A stretch of DNA of 64,000 nt from Megalopta genalis (Eukaryota > Arthropoda > Insecta > Hymenoptera > Halictidae), in NCBI RefSeq assembly GCF_051020955.1, contig NC_135013.1:1612001-1676000 (forward strand), in the 5' to 3' direction. Below the pieces are notes generated by a model that was given only the letters and a program-made list of their open reading frames with translations, searched no databases and was not told where the DNA came from. Every line of letters begins with the position of its first letter. Position 1 is the first letter of the stretch. Made by a program: the position numbers and the translations under genes. Positions 47,001 through 59,000 of this stretch are shown here, one piece after another.

Positions 47001-50000
47001 CCTGTTTCAACATGATCAGCGGGGGAAGGCACGCCGGCAACACGATACCTTGTCAAGAATTTATGATTTTGCCCATAGGTGACATAGGAATACAGTAATG
47101 TCTCCCTAATTGTCGCCCAAATTGTGCACTATAACAGACAATTTGGGAAGAGGAGACGCGATTATTTGAGCCTTGCGGCTCGTTTTTTATAATTACCGAT
47201 TGTCAATAACTATAAAAACTGAGCTGTTATCGAGTAGTGATTATGCTAAATCGAGCTGCAAGGCTGGAATAATCGTATCTCCTCTTCCAAAACTGTCCAT
47301 CTTCGTGGACAATCTGAGCGTCAATTAGGGAAACAATTACTGTATTTTTATTATTTCTTGGAACGACGAATTTGAGAAATTTTTGAGAAAAAACGCCACG
47401 GAAACAGCGCTTCATTGACAATATATACATATACAGGGTGTCCCGAAAATGTCTCGCAATCCGGAAATAGGAGATTCCTGAGGTCATTTGAAGCAACTTT
47501 TTCCTTCGCGAAAATTTTCTCCGAAGCTTCGTTTACGAGTTATCAACGAAAACACTGACCAATAAGAGGCGAGCTTGGCTGGCGCGCGGCGGCCCAGCCA
47601 ACGAGTGCACGGAGCCCATTTCCGCTCATTGGCTCGGCCGTCTCGCGCCGAATGATCTCGCCTCTGATTGGTCACTGTTTTTCGTTAATAACTCGTAAAC
47701 GAAGCTGCGGATTGCATTTTCGCTAAGGAAAAAGTTGCTTCGAATGACCTCAGGAATCCTCTACTTTCGGACTGCGAGAAATTTTTAGGACATCCTGTAT
47801 ATTTCCAAACAATTTCTTAAAATATTTTTACCGGGATCTTCGACATTTTTGCGATAATATTGTACTTTGTGGACGGTCTTCGAATTTTCTGATTCGATTC
47901 GGAAAAGTATGGAACGTCGATTCGGTCTGTTATCGCGCACGCGAATTTATCAGGAGCTGAAAGCTTCGCCGACGCGATGAAAATGGGGACGGAAGTGTAC
48001 AAAGTGTTGGAGAAGAAAATCGCGGCGGCGCAGGAAATAAATCTGCCGCTTCCGGTCAGCGACGAAGGCGCGTTCGCGCCTGAGTTCGAGGAAGACCGAG
48101 AGGCGCTTCTGCTTCTGGACGAGTCCATCAAGGACGCGGGATACGACGGGAGAATCATGATAGCGATAGATATGGCGGCCAGTGCCTTTTACAAAGAAGG
48201 TGAACACAGTTATCATGTTGTTTTTTTTTTCTTCTTTTACGCTCACGTACCCATTTTTTCTTCCAGCAGATCGATGGTACGTTGCGTGAACAAAATTTTA
48301 TACGGAATATTCCTACGCTGTATCGTAGTAGATTATTAAATCCAGTAGATCGAATAAATCGTGCAATATACTTCAGACAAATATCTGCAGAAATTGACAA
48401 AAAAGAGATATATGTAAAATCGCTACATGATTCTATATAGTTTTTTGTTTCAATAATTGAAGGAACAATAATTATATTTTTGTATTCTCTATTAGATTAA
48501 TTAATCGATTCATTTTATCATTTTATCATTTGTGTAATTTTTATCACTTTTATCATTTGATTTAATTAATCAATTTTAATTTAGATTGATTCGTGTAATA
48601 TTTCCTTTCACAATTATATCTTTGTATTTTACTAGATTAATTGATAATTATTATAATAAAAAAGATCAATTTTAATTTCGATTGTAATTCATGTAATATC
48701 TTTTTTTTTTCCTTTCACAGTTGTACGGATAAATTTAACAATTAGAAGAACAATGATCCAATTTTTGTATTTTACTAGATTAATTGTAATAATTTTACTA
48801 GATTAAAACATTTTTAATTAATTTAAAAATGATCAATTTTAATTTCGATTATAAATATTTATATTGAATATTATATTTATATTAATAAATATTTAATATT
48901 ACATTAATATCAATCAATATTGAATATTATATTGATATTAATCAATATTTAATATTATATTAATATTCCTTTCATAATTATACGAATAATTTTAATAGTC
49001 AGGGGAACAATAGTCATATTTTTGCGTATAACCAGATTAATTAATAATCATTATGATAAAAATGATCAATTTTAATTTAGATTAGAATTCATGAAATATT
49101 CCTCTTTGTAATTGTACAAATAATTTTAATAATATTCTCATTCAAAAAATCTACATTTACTTTTATGCAACAAATTATTGCAATTATTGTATCCTTTCAA
49201 TTCGTTATATATTAATAATAATAATAATAATTATTATTAAAAAATAATAATTAATAATATATAATATTCACGACCGACTTCGCCGATATTTTCGGAACAG
49301 GTGGATACGATCTCGGCTTCAAAACGGAGGAGTCCGATCCCGACGACTACATGGAAGCGGAAACCCTGAAGGATCAGTATTTAGAATACCTGGCGGAATT
49401 CCCGTCTATAGTGTCGATCGAGGACCCGTTCGACCAGGAGGACTGGGAAGGCTGGCTGACGATAGCCGACCAGGACATCCAGATCGTCGCCGACGATCTG
49501 ACGGCGATGAACATCGAACGGATCGAGGAGGCGATTGAAAGGCAAATGGCGAACGCCATTATACTGCGTATGTCGCAGGTCGGAACGGTGACGGAGGCGA
49601 TCAACTGCGCGAAGATAGCGAGGATCAGCGACTGGGGTTATATCGTGACGGCCTGCCAGGCGGAGACGGAGGACAATTTCGTTTCGGATCTGGCGGTCGG
49701 ATTGTCCGCCGGCCAATTCAAAGCCGGCGCGCCTTGCAGGTCCGAGAGGACTGCCAAGTATAATCAACTGTTGAGAATCGAGGAGGAACTTGGAAAGGAC
49801 GCGAAATACGCCGGACGAAATTACAGGAATCCGTTGGCTAAATAGTACCCGGTTAGTTCTACGGGGTGTCCCGTAATTGTGTTAACAGCTGGAAGGGAGC
49901 GATTCCTGAGGTCATTTAAGCAACTTTTTCCTTAGCGAAAATGTTCTACGAGGCTTCGTTTACGAGTTAGTAACGAAAAACGCTGGCCAATCAGAGGCGA

Positions 50001-53000
50001 GCACGGTTGACGCTCCGCCCTTGCGACCACTGCCGCTGCGTCAGACGGACGGCGCGACGCGGCATTGGCCGCAAGGGCGGAGCGCCGGCCGCACGAGCTC
50101 GTCTCTCATTGGCCAGTGTTTTTTGTTAATAACTCGCGAACGAAGCCGCGGATCGCATTTTCGCTAAGGAAAAAGTCACTTGAAATGACCTCAGGAATCA
50201 CCCCTTTCTGGGTGTTAATATAATTATTATTCTGTATAGTTACAAGCTGCGAGTTATGCGCTTTCACTTTTTCGAAATATTGTTGCTCGACGCGTCGTTT
50301 ATTGATCAGGCCCCGGCACAATTAAAGCGGCATTATTTGGAATGTTATTTGAAATAACATATTGCTTCGTTTCATAATTATTTTCATGTAATTACTTCTG
50401 AAATTGAATTGCTTGAAATATTATTTATAGTAACATATTATTTTATTTAATAACATTATCTGAAATGTTATCTGGAGTCACATATTTTTTAATTTTATAA
50501 TTATTGCGATTACTTTTGAGAGATTGGAAATATTATTTGTAATAATTTGTTATTTTATTGCATGAGTATTTTTGTGCCTGTAATTACTTCAGAAATTAGA
50601 TTTCTTGAGATATTATCTGAAGCAGTATATTATTTTATTTTATAATATTGTTATTAAATGTTATTTCAAATATTATTTGATATAATATTTTAAATTTTAT
50701 TTGGTAGAATAATTCAAATATTATTTGCCATAATATTTCAAAAATATTATTCGATATAATACTTCAAATATTATTTGATATAATACTTCAAATATCATTT
50801 GATATAATTACTTTCACCGATCTCATAATTGCTCAGAACAATAATCTGAGATAATTCTGAAATTCTTCTTAGAAATGCTGATCTAATTACCAGCTCTGGG
50901 TCTTCGTTACACTGACATACTCATCGACAATTCCGCAAGACAAAAGAGGACCGATCTGACTGCGTTAAAAGATTATCCGACAATTGAGCGAACATTTTTC
51001 TGCAGAATAATAAAAGTCACTCCAGCATGAACTTATTAATGAAAAAGTTTTGCTGTTGCAAATTTCTTTCTGTTGCATACTATCCATCAATTAAATTGCA
51101 CGATTTTGTAAATCGTATATTCTATGGCTGAATGAATGCACGAACTTAGATTTCGAAAAATCGTGACACGTTCACGACCGTAGAAATGATCCGCGACAAG
51201 GAATCAACCGATCCTGAGCGAGCTGATTTTCCGATATTTGATTACTTGGCTTCGCTTACCGTCGCCGGTGCAGTAATAGCCGTGGAATCGGTCGAAGTAC
51301 GTATTCTGGAAGCGTTGGTGATTTCCGTAAAGGGACCTCATCATTCCTGGCCACGGCTGACGGAAGACGAGGTATCCCTCTCCTTCACCTTCGATCAATC
51401 GACCGTCCTCGTCCAAAAGTTCCGGCAACACTCCGAAGAAGGGGAACGTCTGTTCAGAGAACATGTGCAAACACGTGTCACAGATTATGTGTATATTCGA
51501 CGATCCCCTTCGCTAGACTCTCTTATCGAGCATCAATTTTCCAAACAATCGTGTGTTCCTAGCGCTGCTCCATTTCATTTCGAACCCTGATCCGATAATA
51601 ACAAAGTAATTTATCATTGCTACAAAAATCACAGCTTTCTAACAGTTTTAAGAAAATATTTTACACGCGGTACAATTTTCTTTTCTTTTTAAAAAAGGAA
51701 AACATCTGTTCGCTCCTCGATTCCTTGCTTCTTAAAAATTTCTATGCAATTAACGTTCACGATAAACATTGTACTTGAAAGTTTTCCGTCAAAGCTACCC
51801 CATATTTTGTCTATAACGATGTAACATTCTTCTGATTTCTTTTTCATTCTCGTGTACACAAATATTGTCCAAAGTAAACACTAATGTTATTAGTACTGAT
51901 CAGAATAGGAATATTAATATTTATACTACTAATAATATTAATACTACTACTAATAGTAGTATTATGATAATATTATTAGTATTAATATTACTAGTATTTT
52001 TTAATATTATTAATATTAATATTATCAGTATTTATATTATTAGTATTAATATTATTGGTGTTAATATTATTAGTATTAATATTATTAGTATTAATATATT
52101 ATTAGTATTAATATTATTAATATTAATACTAATGATAGTACTAACAATATTATTATAATATTATTATGTATGCATCGTTCTAGTGTCTCGAGGGACGTTT
52201 CTTTCTTTTACAAGAACACATTGTAGAAAGATGAACAAAAGCCTGTTTAAAGTTCAGAGCTGGTTATAGTTGATATTATCAGAAGAAGCTGCTCTGCGAG
52301 CCACAGAACCAAGAACGACGAAGCATTCGCACATCAACAAATCGAAACTTCAACTCACTGCAGATCCTGGTTTCATGGGCGTAGCACCGGGCAAAGGAGT
52401 GATCACGTGACCTCCGGTCTCCGTTTGCCAGAACGTGTCCGCTATGCTACACTTTCCGTGACCAACGAGATTGTAGAACCAGAGCCAAGCTTCGGGGTTA
52501 ATTGGCTCTCCAACAGAGCCCAGCACCTGCAAACAAAACCATTTCTTAGAACAGAATTATATCATTATCGCTATAAAGAAAACCATTTCGTGCGCTACGA
52601 CGATGACTACGAACTTCTCTTTTTTTTGCACTAAACACGCGTCCCAAGAACATAAAGATTTTTATATAGTGCATAATACTGTTTTTATTCTGTACCCTCC
52701 GGTGCAATCGTTATTCGCGAACAAAAAATTTTTCACTGCTTACTTTTACACGATTATGGTGCAAATTTTTAGTATTCGAGTTTTTGAGGTGCAAGTTTTT
52801 GGAATTCGATTTTTTGAGATGCAAGATTTTTAGTATTTGAGTTTTTGAAATGGAAGTTTTTAAAATTCGAGTTTTTGAGGTACAAGTTTTTGGAATTCGA
52901 TTTTTTGAGATGCAAGATTTTTAGTATTCGAGTTTTTGAGACGCAAGATTTTTAGTATTCGAGTTTTTGAGGTACAAGTTTTTGGAATTCGAGTTTTTGA

Positions 53001-56000
53001 GATGCAAGTTTTTAGAATTCGAGTTTTTGAGATGCAAGATTTTTAGAATTCGAGTTTTCGAGATGCAAGCTTTTAGAATTCGAGTTTTTGAGTTGCAAGA
53101 TTTTTAGAATTCGACTTTTTGAGATGCAAATTTTTAGAATTCGACTTTTTACTGTTACATTTCATTTCCGCATTTTATTTTGAAGATTAAATATTCTTGC
53201 AAGCAAGACATCAAGTTCTAACAAAGAAAACGACGTTCTAAAATGTTCAAATTTTATTCTGAAATTTGTTGTGTCTCGATGGCATTGCTGATCTTCGTGT
53301 TACAGCCGTTTCAAAACTGTATGACATACTGTGTCGCAAAGTACAAGTTCACGAATCGCCGATAAACCGTGCATATTAACAGAAATGAATTGCATTACTG
53401 TTCCAGGTTCGTCACAACGAATATTTTAGCTGTCGCAAGAAATCTTTTTCTTCTTCCGATTTTTCTAAAAGGATGCATGAAAATGATGATTCGCATAAAA
53501 ATTTGCAAGCGAGCAATGACGACGCGGTCAACAACTTCGTTTTTGTTTCTTTTTTTTTTAAATTGATCTGTCAGCGAATTCTGACTTACCTTTAAGGAGG
53601 ATAAATTATGCTTCTTTACCAGCTCGTCCCCGAACTTCATTAGCGACCTGATCGCAGTCGGCGCAGTGTAGAATTGCGTAACCTTGTATTTGTCGATGAC
53701 TGACCAATAACGATCGTTGTCCGGATAAAACGGTGTTCCTTCGAACTGCGCATAAAGATTTCAAAGAAGATCAATCACATTTTCTCATTTATATGAAATT
53801 GCAACAATTCGACGATGCGGTGGTCGGATATGCACTTTTACCGACAACAATCTTTTTTCTGGTCTTTATAGCGGGGGAAATCTTCAACAAAATCTCCGAA
53901 AGCGGCTCTTATTGTTATGAATTACAGAATAATATAATAAATTATATTATATATTATTATATATATATTATATTATTATTATTATTATATATATATATAT
54001 TAATGTATTGTATAAATATAATGTATCATATAATATACATATGTATATGATACATATTATATATATCATATAAATAATATAATAGTAATAAGCGGCTATT
54101 ATTATCATATTATTATTATTGTTATTAATAACAATAACAAAAACAATAATACATAATATAATTGTACTAAGTATCAATCGTATTAATTGACTAAGTATAA
54201 TATTAACTGAATATTAACTGTAAGTATAAACTAAGCATTAATTTGTGACTCGTCGAAATATGATATAATATAATAATATAATATAATAATCTAAACTATG
54301 ATAATATAAAATATAATAAACAAATTAAAGCACACGCGAAGAATAAAAAAGAAAGAACAAAGAATAAAATGCCGCCGCCGCCGCTTCATCGTGCAATGTT
54401 TGTCAGTAAAAGTAATCGCGTCACGCGTCCCGTAATACCATCGCCCGTATTACGGCTTTTCAACGAAATTGATCGCGACGTCGACTCGAGGAAGGGAAAT
54501 TGACTTACGATAACGGAAGTGGCCACGTTCGCCAGGGGACCGTAGACGACGTAAGTGTGGCCGGTGATCCAACCGACGTCAGCAGTGCACCAGTAAACGT
54601 CGGTTGGATGATAATCGAAGACGTATTTGAATGTGGTCGCAGCATAAATTAAGTAACCAGCCGTGGTGTGAAGCACGCCCTTCGGTTTTCCCGTGGAGCC
54701 GCTGTTTGCGAAGAAAGATAACGCAATCAACGAAACGAACCGCTACAAAAACCAACGCAAACGCGGATAAAATGATTTGGATCAGTGATAATGGCGTAAT
54801 ATGTCGAATTAGAAAGGTTGAATAAATAGATTGTGCTATAATATAATATGTTTCGATTTCTTTAGTACCGTCGATTTTGTTCGGAGAATATATGTATTTT
54901 CGTCGAGAATTTTGCATTTTTTTAATGCAGGACTCCGAGAAAGTTCTAAGGAAAGTTACTTACCTTGTGTACAAGATAAAAAGTGGATCCTCCGCGCCCA
55001 TCCATACGGGATAACATTTATCCTCGGCTTCCTCCATTTCTTCGTGCCACCATACGTCTCGGTCGTCGTCCCATGGAATCTGTGGTGTAGCCACGCCATT
55101 TCCGTCGCTCGTGCCGTTCACGCCGTTTGTCTTTCCTTTTAATTATTAATATAATAAATAATTAATACAATGTAATGTAAATGCAATGTAAATGCAATGT
55201 AATGTAATGTAATGTAATGTAAATGTAATGTAATGCAATGTAAATGTAATGCAATGTAATGTAAATGTAATGCAATGTAATGTAAATGTAATGTAAATGT
55301 AATGTAAATGTAATGTAAATGTAATGTAAATGTAATGTAAATGTAATGTAAATGTAATGTAAATGTAATGTAAATGTAATGTAAATGTAATGTAAATGTA
55401 ATGTAAATGTAATGTAAATGTAATGTAAATGTAATGTAAATGTAATGTAAATGTAATGTAAATGTAATGTAAATGTAATGTAAATGTAATGTAAATGTAA
55501 TGTAAATGTAATGTAAATGTAATGTAAATGTAATGTAAATGTAATGTAAATGTAATGTAAATGTAATGTAAATGTAATGTAATATAATTGTAATGCAATG
55601 TAATGTGTAATGTAATGTAACGTAAATGTAAATGTAAATGTAAATGTAAATGTAATGTAAATGTAATGTAAATGTAATGTAATGTAATACAAATGTAATA
55701 TAAATGTAATGTAAATGTGATGTAATGTAAATGTGATGTAATGTAAATGTAATGTAATGTAAATGTAAATGTAATGTAATGTAATGTAATGTAATGTAAA
55801 TGTTATGTAATGTAATGTAATGTAATGTAATGTAAATGTAAATGTAATGCAGTAATATATATTTTGTTAATATAAATTAGTATAATAAATTTCTCCATAA
55901 GCAGAAAGTGTAATTTAATCGGCGATATTTTGCTATAGATATACAAGGTGTCCTAAAATTACATAACTTCCGAGAAACGAGGGGTTCTTAAGGTCATTTG

Positions 56001-59000
56001 ACGTAATTTTTTTCCGCGACGGAAATGCAGTCCGCTATTTTGTTTATGAAAAACAATAACCAATGAGAAGCCCGCCTCTCACTGGTCGGTTTTTCGGATC
56101 GTTTGGAAAAGAAGCGGCACCGGCGACAGCGTTTAATGGATCGTTTCCGTTTACTTAAAATGTTAGCATACATCATATTTTACGCGGTGGTTGTGAAATC
56201 GAACGCTTTGTGTCCGCGACTTCTTTTTTCCCGCGAGCATCGATATCATTCTGGCTTGATTTCTATACGCTGTTACACTTCTAGACACAGATCATTATTT
56301 TCCTTAATCATTTTCTAATCATTTCAACGCACGTTCTACGTATTATTGTTCCGTTTTTTCTTCTTATCTGCATGATGCGTTCTATGCAATTTCGCGTGCA
56401 TTTGGTTACCTGACAGTTCATAGAGACGTGAATGCCTTTTTCACTCAATTCGAAGCGTCTGTACGATATTTGGGAGCGTCTAAAAATAGGTGACGACGGA
56501 ACTCACCTTCGCCATGGTGTGCCGTGTGAATTTCAAAACGGCAATACAGTTAGAGAACACCGTTCGATCTATACATATTTCTTATGTAAATAAATGTAAA
56601 TGGAGAACGTATTCCGCGTTGTGGAAGATGGTTCCCGAATTTCGAGACGCAGGTGTGTTATCTTAACGACGCATCGGGATCGTTTCGATAACGACGAATT
56701 GTTAAGCTTTAAGCGAGACAGAAGTTATTCCATTGAAAAAGTTGATTGATAGATCGCCCTTGTTGAAAACCAAATCCTCGACGCTTCGATAATTCGGCAG
56801 ATCTTCGTACATTTGCGGCTTTTGGAAATTTTTCGAAAACACCAGAACGCGAAATTTTCGTTTGCTTTCGATCGGCCAAAAATTCGAAAGTGGATTCCGT
56901 GGGAAAAATAAAATTTCTTTGCATTTTTTAATTTCGATAGAATCTCGTTGCTTTGCTTAATAATTTTGATGACTAAAAAAACGATGTAACTGTGTCCTCG
57001 AATTCTTTTGATGGCTTTCAGGAATAATGTAACGGAGCTCTCGAATTCTTTAGATATTTTTCACGTTTCATGTATTTCGCGTACTCGTTCTTATCAGAAC
57101 TTATTTGTTCAATATTCAAGAATGAATTTTCGCGTCGGCATCGGTGGTTTTATCTTCGGAATTGATGACATTTTTATTTTATGAAATTTTATGTTATTAT
57201 TTTATATTATTTATATATATATTATTTTATATTATTTACATGTGTTATTTTGTATTATTTTATAATATTAATTTGTATGGAATCGACGATTAAACGATTG
57301 AGTCGACGCAATTAACCAGTTAGCTGTGTTTTACGAGTATACTCGTCATGGAGAAGTGACAGTATTTTTGTGCCACGACGAGTATATTCGTCACGGAGAA
57401 ATGACAGTATTTTGTGGCATGACGAGTATATTCGTTTTGGAGAAGGGGCTGTAATCTTGGGGCGCGACGAGTATACTCGTCATGGAGAAATTGCAGTATT
57501 TTGGAGCGTGACGAGTATAGTCGTCATGGTTAAATTACAGTATTTTGGGACACGACGAGTATACTCGTCACGGAGAAATGGCAGTACTTTGTGGCACGAT
57601 GAGTATACTCGTCACGGAGAAATGGCAATACTTTACGGCATGACGAGTATACTCGTCACGGAGAAATGGGAGTATTTTGTGTCACGGCGAGTATACTCGT
57701 CACGGAGAAATAGCAATACTTTGTGGCACGACGAGTATACTCGTCACGGAGAAATAGCAATACTTTGTAGCACGACGAGTATACTCGTCACGAAGAAGTG
57801 ACAGTATTTTGTGCCACGACGAGTATACTCGTCGCCGCTTGATTCTCGCGACGCACATAGGTGCGTGCTCCGAAAAGAAGGCGCCACAGCTAACTGGTTA
57901 AACGACACGAGCCATCGCACGACTCAATATAAATACCAGCACCATATTTCACTCACCAGCCGTGTCAGTTTTGCTCCCCTGCGGACTACTGACCCTCCTC
58001 AGGTGAGAGACCACGACGCAACACTCGACCACGTGGTCATTCTTCTTGACCTTGTTCAAAGCATCATCGCAGATCGCCTTCAATAGGAGAAGCTTCTCCC
58101 CTCTCCACACGCCGTCGGTCGTCACCAGAACTTTTGCCTTCGAGTCCAGAATACGTTCCGCTAGAGAGTCCGACGAATAGCCTGCGAACTGATCGTCCAA
58201 TATCGCATTAATGGGCAATAGCCCCACCGTATAACAACAAATTTAATTGAGTTATTATTATTTTTTTATGCTTTCATATTATGCGATTCCTTTATTAATA
58301 AGAATATACGAATTTTGTTTAATTTAAAACGCAATCAAATTTCTGTGCCCCGAAGAGTTAATCGTTAGATATATTTACCGTTTATTTACAAAAATAACAA
58401 AAGACTTTCGGACCTCGAGATATTCTTCACGACCGCGCCGCGAATTTTTATGCAAAATAAACGATCCTCGAGTCAAAGTCGAACCTCTTTACTTGTTTAA
58501 TCATCTTAATAAATTGCGAATAAAACAAGAGGAAGACGACGATAACAGTATTTTCAAAGATTAAAGCCTGCATTTTCGAATCACAAATTCGACGGGAAAT
58601 TATTTAAATTTCCAACAGTTTCGTGATTGATACGATGAAAAACGAATTAAGAGAATTCAATTTCCAATCGGACTTCCTTTAATAAACATTTGTAATAAAT
58701 ATGCATTTATGCGGATTTTATACATTTATGGCGAAAACGATCAGCTTACGTATAAAATTGTGAAGACATAAGAGCAATGTAATAATATTGTTACGCTAAA
58801 ATTACTAATGCAAGCAATTAATTTTTACTTAATTTCAGTTACTTACAATCGTCTCGAGAGATTTTTATTTTGCACAAAGATCCGCGGTCTAGTAATAAAT
58901 GATTCTCTAAAATTATAAACAGCGCTGTGTACGATTATTTTACCGATAATAAAAAAATAATTTTCACCAGTGTTCGAGCGAACACAGATACAATGTTTCG

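Noticed and set aside
55146..55692. Minus-strand open frames of 150-176 codons rich in Thr, Leu, His, Tyr and Ile
   Set aside because: They are translations of the 11-bp minisatellite; openness follows from the repeat.
57370..57801. 143-codon frame of repeating RRVYSSRRN-like peptide
   Set aside because: It is the 44-bp minisatellite inside a transposon, and its frame changes when unit length varies.
57334..57842. Possible CRISPR-like array of spaced palindromes
   Set aside because: Units are contiguous and similar over their full length with no unique spacers, and the host is a eukaryote.
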